Origin: Azoarcus sp.
GTDB taxonomy: Bacteria; Pseudomonadota; Gammaproteobacteria; Burkholderiales; Rhodocyclaceae
Reading direction: 5' to 3'
Assembly (NCBI GenBank): GCA_030604735.1
Contig: JAUVVG010000031.1
Coordinates: 1 to 44,959, forward strand
DNA length: 44,959 bases
Shown: positions 13,057 to 27,468 of the stretch, piece after piece
How positions within the stretch are numbered: position 1 is the first letter of the stretch
Layout of the letters: each line of letters opens with the position of its first letter
Position numbers and translations under genes: made by a program
Notes under the pieces: model-generated
Seen by the model: the letters and a program-made list of their open reading frames with translations, nothing else
What the model was told of the DNA's origin: nothing
The model's database searches: none

Positions 13057-14844
13057 ATCGACATCCGTGCCCTTGACCAGCGCGGCGTGATACGACAGCA
13101 GTTGCAGCGGAATCACATGCAGCACCGGCGACAGCATGCCGTAGTGCTCTGGCATGTGCATGATGTGAACGCCTTCCGACTCCAGGATTTCGCTGCCGGC
13201 GTCGGCGAAGACAGATAGTTCTCCGCCGCGGGCGCGGACTTCCTGCAGGTTGGACTTGAGCTTCTCGAGCAGTTCGTCGGCCGGAGCGACCGCGATGACC
13301 GGCATCTCCTTGTCGACCAGCGCAAGCGGACCGTGCTTGAGTTCGCCGGCGGCGTAGGCTTCGGCGTGGATGTAGGAGATCTCCTTGAGCTTGAGCGCCC
13401 CTTCCATCGCGATCGGCCAGTGGCGGCCGCGGCCGAGGAAGAGGGCGTGCTGTTTGGCGGCGAAGCGCTGCGCCCAGCGCTCGATCTCGGGTTCCAGCTC
13501 GAGCACCTTCTGCACCGCCACCGGCAGGTGACGCAGCGCGTTCAACGCCTTGGCCTCTTCCGCTTCGGGCAGGCGGCCGGCGATCTTGGCCAGAACCAGG
13601 GTCAATAGCGCCAGCGCGGCGAGTTGAGTAGTAAAGGCCTTGGTCGAGGCCACCCCGATCTCGGGGCCGGCACGGGTGATGAAACGCAGCGCCGCCTCGC
13701 GGACAATGGCCGACTCAGGCACGTTGCACACCGCGAGCGTGCGGTGCATGCCGAGCGACTTGGCATGCTTGAGCGCGGCCAGGGTGTCCGCGGTCTCGCC
13801 CGATTGGGAAATCACGACCACCAGCGTATCGGGATCGGGCACCGACTCGCGGTAGCGATACTCGCTCGCGATCTCGACCGTGCAGGGCACTTTTGCCACC
13901 GACTCCAACCAGTAACGAGCCACCAACCCGGCGTGGTAGCTGGTCCCGCAGGCGATGATCAGCACCTGGCGCACCCGGTCCAGCAGTTGCGGCGCCTGGC
14001 TGCCCATCAACTGCGGCGTGATCGAACCGCCGCCGGCGATGATCTCCAGCGTGTTCGCCAGGGCTTGCGGCTGCTCGAAGATCTCCTTCTGCATGTAATG
14101 CCGGTACTGGCCAAGCTCGACCGCATCGGCCGACAGGCTGGAAACATGGACTTCGCGTTCGACCGGCGAGCCATCCGGCCGTACGATGCGATAACTGTCC
14201 AGACGCAACTCGGCCAGGTCGCCATCCTCCAGATACACGATGTTGCGCGTGACCTGCAGTAAGGCGGCCGTATCGGAGGCGGCATACATGCCCTCCTCGC
14301 CGACCCCGAGCAACAAGGGCGAGCCGCGCCGGGCGACCACCGCACGGGAAGGGTCGGTTTCGAGCACGACCCCGATCGCGTAGGCGCCGACCAGTTCGTT
14401 GGTGGCCAGCCTCACTGCTTCGAAGAGATCCGGGACCGCCTCGAGCTTGTTGTGGATCAGGTGGGCGATGGTCTCGGTGTCGGTCTCGGACTCGAACACA
14501 TAGCCACGCGCCTGCAGCTTGCTCCGGATCTCCTCGTAGTTCTCGATGATGCCGTTATGCACCACCGCCAGCCCGGCCGAGATGTGGGGATGCGCATTGC
14601 GCTCGGAGGGCACCCCGTGGGTCGCCCAGCGGGTGTGGGCGATGCCGATAGGGGCCGAGAGCTCGGACGCCTTGGCAAGCGCCTCGAGCTCGGCGACCCG
14701 GCCGGCCGAGCGGACACGGCGCAATCCGCCATTCAGCACCGCGATGCCGGCGGAATCGTAGCCGCGATATTCGAGTTTGCGCAGCCCCTCGAGCAGAACC
14801 GGCACGATGTTGTTGGTCGAAATTGCGGTGACGATGCCACACAT
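13018..14844 (-). CDS. glmS: Glutamine-fructose-6-phosphate aminotransferase
   Basis: A 608-residue enzyme that makes glucosamine-6-phosphate from fructose-6-phosphate and glutamine, the first step to UDP-GlcNAc. The N-terminal class II amidotransferase domain starts MCGIVTAI with catalytic Cys 2 and includes [13 protein letters not shown] and HTRWATHG. Two SIS sugar-binding domains follow (about residues 285-425 and 455-600), with [23 protein letters not shown] and [19 protein letters not shown]. The C-terminus [13 protein letters not shown] is the universal ending. AGGAG precedes the ATG. It lies 30 bp downstream of glmU, so the two form an operon. Its 3' end is the attTn7 target occupied here. 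Confidence 0.98.
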   Translation of the reverse strand: MCGIVTAISTNNIVPVLLEGLRKLEYRGYDSAGIAVLNGGLRRVRSAGRVAELEALAKASELSAPIGIAHTRWATHGVPSERNAHPHISAGLAVVHNGIIENYEEIRSKLQARGYVFESETDTETIAHLIHNKLEAVPDLFEAVRLATNELVGAYAIGVVLETDPSRAVVARRGSPLLLGVGEEGMYAASDTAALLQVTRNIVYLEDGDLAELRLDSYRIVRPDGSPVEREVHVSSLSADAVELGQYRHYMQKEIFEQPQALANTLEIIAGGGSITPQLMGSQAPQLLDRVRQVLIIACGTSYHAGLVARYWLESVAKVPCTVEIASEYRYRESVPDPDTLVVVISQSGETADTLAALKHAKSLGMHRTLAVCNVPESAIVREAALRFITRAGPEIGVASTKAFTTQLAALALLTLVLAKIAGRLPEAEEAKALNALRHLPVAVQKVLELEPEIERWAQRFAAKQHALFLGRGRHWPIAMEGALKLKEISYIHAEAYAAGELKHGPLALVDKEMPVIAVAPADELLEKLKSNLQEVRARGGELSVFADAGSEILESEGVHIMHMPEHYGMLSPVLHVIPLQLLSYHAALVKGTDVDKPRNLAKSVTVE

Positions 14845-14874
14845 GGCGGGCTCCTGGTGCTGGGAGGGAAAGAT

Positions 14875-16236
14875 TCAGGACGATTTCTTGACCGGGCGCT
14901 TCCACCCGGCAATGCTGAGCTGCTTGGCCCGCGACACCGTCAGCTGTTGCGGCGGGGCATCCTTGGTCAGCGTGGTGCCGGCCGCCAGGGTCGCGCCCTT
15001 GCCAACCCGCACCGGCGCGACCAGTTGCGAGTCGGAACCGATGAAGACGTCATCCTCGATCACCGTGCGATGCTTGTTCGCCCCGTCGTAATTGCAGGTG
15101 ATGGTGCCTGCACCAACGTTCACCCGCTGGCCGACATCGGCGTCGCCAACGTAGGCGAGATGGTTGGCTTTGGAATGGTTGTCGATACGGCTGTTCTTGA
15201 CCTCGACGAAGTTGCCCAGATGCACATCCTCGCCCAGCACGGTGCCCGGCCGGGTGCGGGCATAGGGCCCGACCATGCAGGCCGCACCCATGATGGTGTC
15301 CTCGACATGAGAGAACGGCGCGATCCGGGTACCGGCACCGATCACCGCGTTGCGCACGACGCAGTGGGCGCCGATCCGCACGTTGTCACCGAGCTCGACC
15401 CGCCCTTCGAACACGCAGTTGATGTCGATTTCTACATCGCGCCCGCATACCAGCTGGCCGCGTACATCGATGCGGGCCGGGTCGATCAGCGTGACGCCGT
15501 CGTCCATCAGACGGTCGGCAATATTGCGTTGATGCAGGCGCTCGAGTTCGGCGAGCTGGCGCTTGCTATTGACGCCCAAGGTCTCCCACACCGCCGAGGG
15601 CTGGACGGTCGCGATCTCGACACCGTCCTCGACCGCCAGCCCGACGATGTCGGTCAGGTAGTACTCGCCCTGGGCGTTGTCGTTGCCGACCCGCGAGAGC
15701 CAATCGCGCAGGCGCGCCACCGGCGCGACCAGAATGCCGGTATTGACCTCGCGCACCGCACGCTCGGCCTCGCTCGCGTCCTTTTGCTCGACGATACGCA
15801 CTACTTCGCCGGCGGGATTGCGCAGGATGCGCCCATAACCGGTGGGGTCGTCCAGCGCGACGGTGAGCAGCGCAAGGCGGGTTCCGCCCGCCGCCTGCTG
15901 GAGACGCTCGAGCGTGGTCGCGCTGATCAGCGGCACATCCCCGTACAGCACCATCACGACATCGTCATCGGACAAGTGCGGCAAGGCCTGCTGCACCGCA
16001 TGACCGGTACCGAGCTGGGGTTCCTGCCGGGCCCAGAGCAGATCCGCCATGCCGAGGTGCTCGCGCACCACCTCGCCGCCATGGCCATAGACCACACAGA
16101 TCCGGCCCGCCTCCAGCGCCCTGGCGGTGTCGACCACGTGTCCCAGCATCGCGCGACCCGCCAGCGGTTGCAGCACCTTGGGCAAGGCCGAGCGCATCCG
16201 GGTACCCTTTCCTGCAGCGAGAATCACGACTTCCAT
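14875..16236 (-). CDS. glmU: Bifunctional UDP-GlcNAc pyrophosphorylase / GlcN-1-P acetyltransferase
   Basis: A 453-residue enzyme carrying out the last two steps to UDP-GlcNAc. I start at [14 protein letters not shown] (16236), with GGAG upstream, not at the in-frame ATG 15 codons earlier. The N-terminal uridyltransferase domain (about 1-228) has [17 protein letters not shown] and LYGDVPL; the C-terminal left-handed beta helix (about 250-453) has hexapeptide repeats, [33 protein letters not shown] and [11 protein letters not shown]. It is the promoter-proximal gene of glmU-glmS and is divergent from the MaoC-phosphotransacetylase gene, with an A/T-rich gap between them. Confidence 0.98.
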   Translation of the reverse strand: MEVVILAAGKGTRMRSALPKVLQPLAGRAMLGHVVDTARALEAGRICVVYGHGGEVVREHLGMADLLWARQEPQLGTGHAVQQALPHLSDDDVVMVLYGDVPLISATTLERLQQAAGGTRLALLTVALDDPTGYGRILRNPAGEVVRIVEQKDASEAERAVREVNTGILVAPVARLRDWLSRVGNDNAQGEYYLTDIVGLAVEDGVEIATVQPSAVWETLGVNSKRQLAELERLHQRNIADRLMDDGVTLIDPARIDVRGQLVCGRDVEIDINCVFEGRVELGDNVRIGAHCVVRNAVIGAGTRIAPFSHVEDTIMGAACMVGPYARTRPGTVLGEDVHLGNFVEVKNSRIDNHSKANHLAYVGDADVGQRVNVGAGTITCNYDGANKHRTVIEDDVFIGSDSQLVAPVRVGKGATLAAGTTLTKDAPPQQLTVSRAKQLSIAGWKRPVKKSS

Positions 16237-16426
16237 CGACACTCCGAAACGAGGCTGAAACGGCACGATTCTAGCATGCACCCCTTGCCCGGACGGGGCC
16301 TGCTGTGGCTCACGAACGACACCTGAACTGAATGCTGCAATGCAATAAATCTATTACAGATTGCGAATACACTAATCACGATACAGGTAGAATAAGATTG
16401 TTGCGATGCAAACGACGGGACCGAAA

Positions 16427-17836
16427 ATGGACAAGGCAATCACCCAGTACATACAGAATCGTACCTTCGACGAGATCCAGGTCGGCGATCACGCACAGTT
16501 GGTCCGCACCCTCCGCCCGGATGACATCCATCTTTTCGCGGTCATGTCCGGCGACGTTAACCCGACCCATGTGGACACCGAGTACGCGCGTTCGAGCCAG
16601 TTTCGGGAAGTCGTCGGACACAGCATGTGGGGTAGCACGCTGATCTCTACGGTACTCGGCACCGAGTTTCCCGGGCCAGGCACGGTCTATGTCTCCCAGG
16701 GCCTGAATTTCTGGCGGCCGATCACGATCGGCGACACGCTGACGATCACCGTCACCTGCCGCGAGAAGTACGAGCACAACCACCACATCGTGTTCGACTG
16801 CCTGGCGGTCAATCAGGACGGGCTCAAGGTCGTCGACGGCGTCGCCGAAGTGCAGGCGCCCACCGAGAAGGTCAAGCGCCCGCGCATGAACCTGCCGGAA
16901 GTGACGATCTCCGACCGCGAGCTGCGCTACCGCCATCTGCTGTCGATCGCCTCGGGCCTGTCGCCGATCCCGATCGCGGTCGCCCACCCCTGCGACGCCG
17001 AATCGCTGCGCGGCCCGATCCAGGCGGCCGAGGCCGGCCTGGTCGACCCGATTCTGGTCGGCCCGGAATCCAAGATCCGCGCCCTTGCCGAAGAGCTGGG
17101 ACTGGACCTGCGCGGTTTCCGCATCGTCGACGTGCCGCACAGCCATGCCTCGGCCGAGGCTGCGGTCGCCCTGTGTCGCGACGGCGGCGTCGAAGCATTG
17201 ATGAAAGGCTCGCTGCATACCGACGAACTGATGAGCGCAGTGGTCTCGCGCGCCGGCGGCCTGCGCACCGAGCGCCGCATCAGCCACGTGTTCCTGGCCG
17301 ATGTCCCGACTTACCCGCATCCGCTCATGATCACCGATGCGGCGATCAACATCGCGCCGTCGCTCGAGGTCAAGATGGACATCGTCCAGAACGCGATCGA
17401 CCTCGGTCACGTGCTGAGCCTGGCCGAGCCAAAGGTCGCGATCCTGTCGGCGGTGGAAACCGTGACATCCAAGCTGAAATCGACACTGGATGCGGCGGCC
17501 CTGTGCAAGATGGCCGATCGCGGACAGATCAAGGGCGGCCTGCTCGACGGCCCGCTCGCCTTCGACAACGCGGTGTCGCTGATCGCGGCCAAGACCAAGG
17601 GTATCCGTTCGGCCGTGGCTGGCAACGCCGACATCCTGGTCGTGCCCGACCTCGAGTCCGGCAACATGGTCGCCAAGCAGCTGGAGTATCTGGGCAACGC
17701 GCTGATGGCCGGCGTCGTGCTGGGCGCCAGGGTGCCGATCGTGCTGACCAGCCGCGCCGACACCGCCGAGACCCGCGCCGCATCCTGTGCGGTCGCCCAA
17801 CTCATGGCACACCGCAAGCGTGAGGCGATGGTCTGA
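16427..17836 (+). CDS. MaoC-phosphate acetyltransferase fusion (enoyl-CoA hydratase / phosphate acetyltransferase)
   Basis: A 469-residue two-domain protein. The start at MDKAITQYIQNRTFDEI (16427) has GGGA upstream; an ATG at 16406 is less likely. Residues about 10-150 are a MaoC hot-dog domain with the hydratase-2 motif MSGDVNPTHVDTEYA (catalytic Asp and His present). Residues about 165-469 are a PTA/PTB acyltransferase with LKGSLHTDELM, HVFLADVPTYPHPL and ITDAAINIAPSL. The second domain should make acyl-phosphate from acyl-CoA. The MaoC domain suggests an (R)-3-hydroxyacyl-CoA or crotonyl-type substrate linked to it. It overlaps ackA by one base (TGATG), so acyl-phosphate would pass to the kinase for ATP. 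Confidence 0.93.
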   Translation: MDKAITQYIQNRTFDEIQVGDHAQLVRTLRPDDIHLFAVMSGDVNPTHVDTEYARSSQFREVVGHSMWGSTLISTVLGTEFPGPGTVYVSQGLNFWRPITIGDTLTITVTCREKYEHNHHIVFDCLAVNQDGLKVVDGVAEVQAPTEKVKRPRMNLPEVTISDRELRYRHLLSIASGLSPIPIAVAHPCDAESLRGPIQAAEAGLVDPILVGPESKIRALAEELGLDLRGFRIVDVPHSHASAEAAVALCRDGGVEALMKGSLHTDELMSAVVSRAGGLRTERRISHVFLADVPTYPHPLMITDAAINIAPSLEVKMDIVQNAIDLGHVLSLAEPKVAILSAVETVTSKLKSTLDAAALCKMADRGQIKGGLLDGPLAFDNAVSLIAAKTKGIRSAVAGNADILVVPDLESGNMVAKQLEYLGNALMAGVVLGARVPIVLTSRADTAETRAASCAVAQLMAHRKREAMV

Positions 17837-19044
17837 TGTGGACCGACAAGGATGTGATGCGTGCAGTGCTGGTGCTCAATGCCGGCTCCAGCAGTCTCAA
17901 GTTCGCGCTCTTTCCGATCGACCCGCAACTGGCTGAAAGCCCGGCCATTTCGGGGCAGATCGAAGGCATCGGCGCCTCGCCCGAACTGATCGTGAAGACC
18001 TCCGACGGGGCACGCTTTCGCGAGCCGCTGGAAACCTCGGGTGGCCAGAGCGCTCAACATCAGGGCGCCCTCGATCACTTGTTCGGCTGGCTGTCGGTGC
18101 ACAGCCCGGAACTCGAGATCGTCGCCGCCGGTCACCGCGTCGTGCATGGCGGCGAGTTGTACAGTGCGCCGGTGAGGCTGGACGAAGCAGTGCTCGAGGC
18201 ACTCGATGCCTTCGTGCCGCTCGCACCACTCCATCAGCCACACAACCTGCGCGCGGTTCGGGCTGTGGCCAAGTTGATGCCGCAGATTCCGCAGGTCGCC
18301 TGCTTCGACACCGCGTTTCACCGCACCCAGCCGGCCGTGGCCCAGGCCTTCGCGCTGCCCCGCGCGCTCTCGGCCGAGGGCGTCAAGCGCTATGGCTTCC
18401 ATGGCCTGTCCTACGACTATGTCGCGCGCCAGCTGCCGTTGGTGATCGGCGAGCGCGCCACTGGCAGCGTCGTGATCGCGCACCTGGGCAACGGCGCGTC
18501 GATGTGCGCGTTGCGCGACGGCAAGAGTGTCGCTTCGACCATGGGTTTCACCGCGGTAGAGGGCTTGATGATGGGCACCCGCACCGGCAGCCTGGACCCC
18601 GGAGTCGTGCTCTATCTGATGGAGCGCAAGGGCATGGACGCCAAGGCGCTGACCAATCTGCTCTACAAGGAGTCCGGCCTGCTCGGCGTATCGGGCATCA
18701 GCCAGGACATGCGCACCCTGCTCACCAGCGACGCCCCAGAGGCTCACGAGGCAGTCGAGCTGTTCTGCTACCGCATCGCACGCGAGCTGGGTTCGCTGGC
18801 TGCGGCGGCCGGCGGTCTGGACGCCTTGATCTTCACCGGCGGCATCGGCGAACATGCCGCACCGGTCAGGGCGCGCGTGGCTGAACTATCGGCCTGGTTC
18901 GGATTGAAGATAGACCCCACGCTCAATGCCGGGCACGCCACCCGAATCGACACCCCGGACAGCCAGGTCGCGGTCGCGGTGGTGCCGACCAACGAGGAAG
19001 GCATGATCGCCCGCTACTCGGTCGACTTGCTCGATCAACATTAA
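17836..19044 (+). CDS. ackA: Acetate kinase
   Basis: A 402-residue ASKHA-fold kinase that converts acetyl-phosphate and ADP to acetate and ATP, reversibly. The ATG at 17836 overlaps the preceding stop; MRAVLVLNAG at 17857 would match the usual N-terminus and is an alternative start. Motifs are VLNAGSSSLKFALF, HRVVHGG, FDTAFH, GFHGLSYDYV, HLGNGASMCAL, GTRTGSLDPGV and FTGGIGEHAA. Given the fused partner, propionate or butyrate cannot be excluded as substrate. The gene is convergent with the TauE-family permease, with a GC-rich hairpin (19063-19078) between them. Confidence 0.95.
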   Translation: MWTDKDVMRAVLVLNAGSSSLKFALFPIDPQLAESPAISGQIEGIGASPELIVKTSDGARFREPLETSGGQSAQHQGALDHLFGWLSVHSPELEIVAAGHRVVHGGELYSAPVRLDEAVLEALDAFVPLAPLHQPHNLRAVRAVAKLMPQIPQVACFDTAFHRTQPAVAQAFALPRALSAEGVKRYGFHGLSYDYVARQLPLVIGERATGSVVIAHLGNGASMCALRDGKSVASTMGFTAVEGLMMGTRTGSLDPGVVLYLMERKGMDAKALTNLLYKESGLLGVSGISQDMRTLLTSDAPEAHEAVELFCYRIARELGSLAAAAGGLDALIFTGGIGEHAAPVRARVAELSAWFGLKIDPTLNAGHATRIDTPDSQVAVAVVPTNEEGMIARYSVDLLDQH

Positions 19045-19062
19045 GCGATGCGAAATGGCGGG

Positions 19063-19078
19063 CGAGGCGCGGGCCTCG
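19063..19078. repeat. GC-rich hairpin in the convergent ackA/TauE gap
   Basis: CGAGGC (19063-19068) and GCCTCG (19073-19078) pair around GCGG, and G-T pairs could extend the stem. No T-run follows on either strand, so it may only slow polymerase or protect the 3' ends of both mRNAs. Confidence 0.35.
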
Positions 19079-19095
19079 TCCGTCCGAATACAGGG

Positions 19096-19854
19096 TCAAG
19101 CCGCAGTGACGACATCCCACAGCAGCTTCAGACCGGACAGGCCGAGCATGCTGGTCGCGATGTAGAAGAAGACCCGCTCCGAGATCAGCGCCAGCAAGCG
19201 GGTGCCTATCCACACGCCGACCGGTACCAGTGGCAGATACATCGCCGACATCAGCAGGGTCTCGCGCGAGAACAGTTCCAGGCCGACGAAGAACGGCACT
19301 TTGGCCAGATTGATCGCGGTGAAGAAGTAGACCGAGGTCGCGACGAACACCTGCCGTGGCAGCCCACGGCCCAGCAGATAAATGATCAAAGGCGGTCCGC
19401 CGGCATGGGCGAAGGTGCTGGTGACGCCCGCCGCCCCACCGCACAACCAGGCCCAGGGTCGCGACAGCGCACGCGGCTCGGTCACTGGGTGGCTTCGACG
19501 GATCAGCCTATCGGCGGCGAACGCGACTGCGATGATTCCCAGACCGGCCTTGATGAACAGATCGGACATCAACCCGAACAGCAGGGAAGCCAGCGCGATC
19601 CCGACCACCGACGCCGGCACCAGGTGCTTCAACTCGCGCCAGTCCGCCTTGCCACGCCAAGCCCGCATGCCAGCCAGATCCATCGCGATCAGGATGGGCA
19701 GTACCACCGCCAGCGCATCGCGCGGCGACAGCCAGATCGCCATGAACGGCACCGCCAGACCGCCCATCGCCCCGCCGAGGCTGGATTTAGAGATACCGGT
19801 CAGCAGCACCGCGATCGCGGTGACCCCCCAACCGACCGCATCGAGATCGAGCAT
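19096..19854 (-). CDS. TauE/SafE-family membrane permease
   Basis: A 252-residue polytopic inner-membrane protein, started at MLDLDAVGWGV (19854) behind GGGGAG. It shows about eight hydrophobic segments and the family pattern GISKSSLGGAMGGLAVPF near the N-terminus and HAGGPPLIIYLLGRGL at the start of the second half, reflecting the internal repeat. Family members export sulfite, sulfoacetate or other organic anions. The substrate here is not evident from the neighbours, which are acetate kinase on one side and glutamate synthase on the other. It lies 75 bp downstream of gltD on the same strand and could be read through from it. Confidence 0.9.
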   Translation of the reverse strand: MLDLDAVGWGVTAIAVLLTGISKSSLGGAMGGLAVPFMAIWLSPRDALAVVLPILIAMDLAGMRAWRGKADWRELKHLVPASVVGIALASLLFGLMSDLFIKAGLGIIAVAFAADRLIRRSHPVTEPRALSRPWAWLCGGAAGVTSTFAHAGGPPLIIYLLGRGLPRQVFVATSVYFFTAINLAKVPFFVGLELFSRETLLMSAMYLPLVPVGVWIGTRLLALISERVFFYIATSMLGLSGLKLLWDVVTAA

Positions 19855-19929
19855 GAAGCGCTCCCCAAAAACAGAGGGCGACCCCTGGCCGCCCCCACAA
19901 TCATAACCCGGCAATCGACGCGATCTACC

Positions 19930-21393
19930 TCATCGCGGCAACACGCTCTCGCCCATCAGGAACAGATCGACCTCGCGCGCGGCTTGACGACCCTCTCTTA
20001 TCGCCCATACCACCAGCGACTGCCCACGGCGCACATCCCCCGCAGCATAGACCTTGGCGACATTGGTGGCGTAGCACCCGTCGCCGTCGGTGGTCGCGTT
20101 GGCGTTGCCGCGCTTGTCCTTCTCCACCCCGAAGGCCTCCAGCACACTGCCGACCGGGTTGGTGAAGCCCATCGCGAAGAGCACCAGGTCCGCCGGGAGT
20201 TCGAACTCCGAACCCGGTACTTCCTGCATCCGGCCGTCCTTCCAATCAAGACGTACCGCGCGCAAGGCCTTGACCTTGCCGTTCTCGCCGATGAATTCCT
20301 TGGTGGCGACCGCGAAGTCCCGTTCGCACCCCTCCTCATGCGAAGAAGAAGTGCGCAGCTTGGTTGGCCAGTACGGCCAGGTCATCAGCTTGTCGGCCTG
20401 CTCGGGCGGCATCGGCATCAGTTCGAACTGGGTCACCGAGGCAGCGCCGTGGCGGTTGGAGGTGCCAACGCAGTCCGAGCCGGTATCGCCGCCGCCGATC
20501 ACGACGACATGCTTGCCCTTGGCCGAGATCGGGTTACCCGGACCGCCGGCGACTTCCTTGTTCTGCGGAATCAGGAACTCGAGGGCGAAATGCACGCCTT
20601 CCAGTTCCCGGCCCGGCACCGGCAGGTCGCGCGGCACTTCCGAGCCACCCGCCAGAATGACCGCATCGAACTCGGCCTTCAGCGTATCGGCGCTGACCAT
20701 CTCGGTCGCGTCGTTGATGATGCCAGCCGGAATGTCCTGACTGCCGACCACCACCTTGGTCCGGAAGGTGACGCCCTCGGCACGCATCTGCTCGACGCGA
20801 CGGTCGATCAGCCACTTCTCCATCTTGAAGTCGGGAATGCCGTAACGCAGCAAGCCGCCGATGCGATCGTTCTTCTCGAACACGGTCACCTCATGCCCGA
20901 CCCGCGCCAGTTGCTGGGCGGCGGCCAGGCCGGCCGGGCCGGAGCCGACAACGGCGACCTTCTTGCCGGTCTTCGTGCTGGGCGGTTTGGGCAGGACCCA
21001 GCCTTCTTCCCATGCCTTGTCGATGATCGCATGCTCGATCGACTTGATCCCGACCGGGTCGTTGTTCAGGTTGAGGGTACAGGCCTCCTCGCACGGGGCG
21101 GGACAAATTCGCCCGGTGAACTCCGGGAAGTTGTTGGTCGAATGCAGCACCTCGATCGCTTCGCGCCACTGGTTGCGATAGACGAGATCGTTCCAGTCCG
21201 GGATGATGTTGTTCACCGGGCAGCCGCTGTTGCAGAAGGGGATGCCGCAATCCATGCAGCGCGCCCCTTGCACCGACGCCTCGTCATCGCTCAGGCGGAG
21301 CACGAACTCCTTGTACTTCTTGACCCGTTCCTCGACCGGCTCATAGGCTTCGGAGAGACGCTGGTATTCCAGAAATCCGGTTGGCTTACCCAT
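19930..21393 (-). CDS. gltD: Glutamate synthase (NADPH) small subunit
   Basis: A 487-residue flavoprotein that passes electrons from NADPH through FAD to the large subunit. The N-terminal part has the [4Fe-4S] cysteines in [17 protein letters not shown] and [12 protein letters not shown] binding is marked by [17 protein letters not shown] and NADPH binding by [15 protein letters not shown]. The C-terminus has FAMGFTNP and an [20 protein letters not shown] block for FAD. The start lies 3 bp after the gltB stop, so the subunits are translated from one mRNA. Together they form GOGAT, which makes two glutamates from glutamine and 2-oxoglutarate. Confidence 0.97.
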   Translation of the reverse strand: MGKPTGFLEYQRLSEAYEPVEERVKKYKEFVLRLSDDEASVQGARCMDCGIPFCNSGCPVNNIIPDWNDLVYRNQWREAIEVLHSTNNFPEFTGRICPAPCEEACTLNLNNDPVGIKSIEHAIIDKAWEEGWVLPKPPSTKTGKKVAVVGSGPAGLAAAQQLARVGHEVTVFEKNDRIGGLLRYGIPDFKMEKWLIDRRVEQMRAEGVTFRTKVVVGSQDIPAGIINDATEMVSADTLKAEFDAVILAGGSEVPRDLPVPGRELEGVHFALEFLIPQNKEVAGGPGNPISAKGKHVVVIGGGDTGSDCVGTSNRHGAASVTQFELMPMPPEQADKLMTWPYWPTKLRTSSSHEEGCERDFAVATKEFIGENGKVKALRAVRLDWKDGRMQEVPGSEFELPADLVLFAMGFTNPVGSVLEAFGVEKDKRGNANATTDGDGCYATNVAKVYAAGDVRRGQSLVVWAIREGRQAAREVDLFLMGESVLPR

Positions 21394-21396
21394 TGT

Positions 21397-26070
<4,674 letters not shown>

Positions 26071-26149
26071 CACGCTCTTCCTCAACACAACTCATTGCCG
26101 GACATTACCGGTGGGGACGGGCGGCCAAAAAACCGCAAGCAAAAACAGA

Positions 26150-26167
26150 AAGCAAAATACGCACCAA
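26150..26167 (-). promoter_or_regulatory. Possible sigma-54 promoter of gltB-gltD
   Basis: On the minus strand TTGGTGCGTATTTTGCTT has GG and GC spaced by 10 bp, as in -24/-12 promoters, with a perfect TTGC at -12 but TGCG instead of CACG after the GG. It overlaps TGCGCAC-AAAAT-TGGTGCG, which resembles an NtrC half-site pair. It lies about 80 bp before the gltB start. Nitrogen control of this operon would make sense, but the match is imperfect. Confidence 0.35.
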
Positions 26168-26182
26168 TTTTGTGCGCACACC

Positions 26183-26211
26183 AAAAAAAACCGGACTGAC
26201 CTGGTCCGGTT
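26183..26211 (-). terminator. Rho-independent terminator after dgt
   Basis: On the minus strand AACCGGAC (26211-26204) pairs with GTCCGGTT (26196-26189) around a 7-nt loop and is followed by eight T in all. It lies about 130 bp beyond the dgt stop and just before the putative gltB promoter. It should separate the pil-aro-dgt transcript from gltBD. Confidence 0.85.
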
Positions 26212-26343
26212 CGGATAAGGATCGTCCTGTTGCGTTCCGCACACAGGCACACAACCTCACCCGTTTGTTCAGGCGGGTTGTCGAATATACTCTCGCCGCA
26301 GCAGCGATTCAAGTTTTTTGCGACGCGGTAACTACATGATGGA

Positions 26344-27468
26344 TCAATGGATTTCGTCGACGGTAAAGAGTCGGCGATGCTCCTTGATCGCATAGCGGTC
26401 GGTCATTCCGGCGATATAGTCGGCAATCGCGCGGGCCTTGTCTTCTCGCGCCCTGTGCTGATACTGCGGCGGTAACAAGCGCGGATCGGCCATGAAGGCG
26501 TCGAAGAGGTCGGAGATGATCCGGCGCGCCTTGTTGGTCATTCTCAGCACCTGATAATGCCAATAGAGATTGTCGCGAAGAAAACGTTTCAAGGCCTGCA
26601 TCTGCGGTTCGAAGCCTTCCGAGTGGGTGATCAGCTTCGGTGCGCACCAAACTTGTGCAAGACTGCACACATTCTGTGCATCTATGTTTCTACGGGTGTT
26701 TTCGATCAGATCCACTGCCATCGCATTGATCATGCTGCGAATCGTTTCGTGGATCAGCCTGCGGCCGGACACGCCCGGCCACTGGCGCTCGACCTTGCGC
26801 CTCATCGAAGCAAAAATCTCCACCTCTTCAAGCTGTTCCAGCGTGATCAGCCCTGATCGCAAACCGTCGTCGATGTCGTGGTTGTTGTACGCGATCTCAT
26901 CGGCGAGGTTGGCCAACTGGGCCTCCAGCGACGGCTGGGTACCTTCGATGAACCGCTTGCCAAGCTCACCAAGTTGGTGCGCATTCGGAATCGAACAATG
27001 CTTCAGAATCCCCTCGCGGGTCTCGAAGGTCAGGTTCAGGCCATCGAACCCGGCGTAGTGCTCCTCGAGAAGATCGACCGTACGCAATGACTGAAGGTTG
27101 TGTTCGAAGCCTCCGAACGGCTTCATGCAGTGGTTCAACGCGTCCTGCCCGGCATGCCCGAAGGGCGTATGTCCGAGGTCATGCGCCAGCGCGATCGCCT
27201 CGGCGAGATCTTCGTTCAGCCCCAAGGCGCGGGCGATGCTGCGGGTAATCTGGGCGACCTCGATGCTGTGGGTCAATCGGGTCCGGAAGAGGTCACCCTC
27301 GTGATTGACGAAGACCTGGGTCTTGTATTCGAGACGCCTGAACGCGGTGGAATGGACGACGCGATCACGGTCGCGCTGGAACTCGCTCCGGATCCCCGGA
27401 GAAGGTTCCGGATGGAGCCGTCCCCGGGAAACCGCTTCGGTCACCGCATAGGGGGCGAGAGCGTTCAT
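26344..27468 (-). CDS. dgt: Deoxyguanosinetriphosphate triphosphohydrolase-like protein
   Basis: A 374-residue HD-domain phosphohydrolase of the short dgt group that hydrolyses dNTPs to deoxynucleoside and triphosphate. Metal-binding histidines and aspartates are visible in [29 protein letters not shown] and [16 protein letters not shown]. The N-terminal [20 protein letters not shown] is typical. The ATG overlaps the aroB stop (ATGA), so it is the last gene of the pil-aro operon. The physiological role of this branch is thought to be nucleotide-pool control; the exact nucleotide preference is unknown. Confidence 0.94.
   Translation of the reverse strand: MNALAPYAVTEAVSRGRLHPEPSPGIRSEFQRDRDRVVHSTAFRRLEYKTQVFVNHEGDLFRTRLTHSIEVAQITRSIARALGLNEDLAEAIALAHDLGHTPFGHAGQDALNHCMKPFGGFEHNLQSLRTVDLLEEHYAGFDGLNLTFETREGILKHCSIPNAHQLGELGKRFIEGTQPSLEAQLANLADEIAYNNHDIDDGLRSGLITLEQLEEVEIFASMRRKVERQWPGVSGRRLIHETIRSMINAMAVDLIENTRRNIDAQNVCSLAQVWCAPKLITHSEGFEPQMQALKRFLRDNLYWHYQVLRMTNKARRIISDLFDAFMADPRLLPPQYQHRAREDKARAIADYIAGMTDRYAIKEHRRLFTVDEIH

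Noticed and set aside
14452-16326. A 624-codon plus-strand frame opposite glmU and part of glmS.
   Set aside because: Codon-bias shadow of two well-supported minus-strand genes; no recognisable domain.
16376-18855. Two long minus-strand frames opposite the MaoC-PTA and ackA genes.
   Set aside because: Antisense shadows with no motifs; the sense genes are unambiguous.
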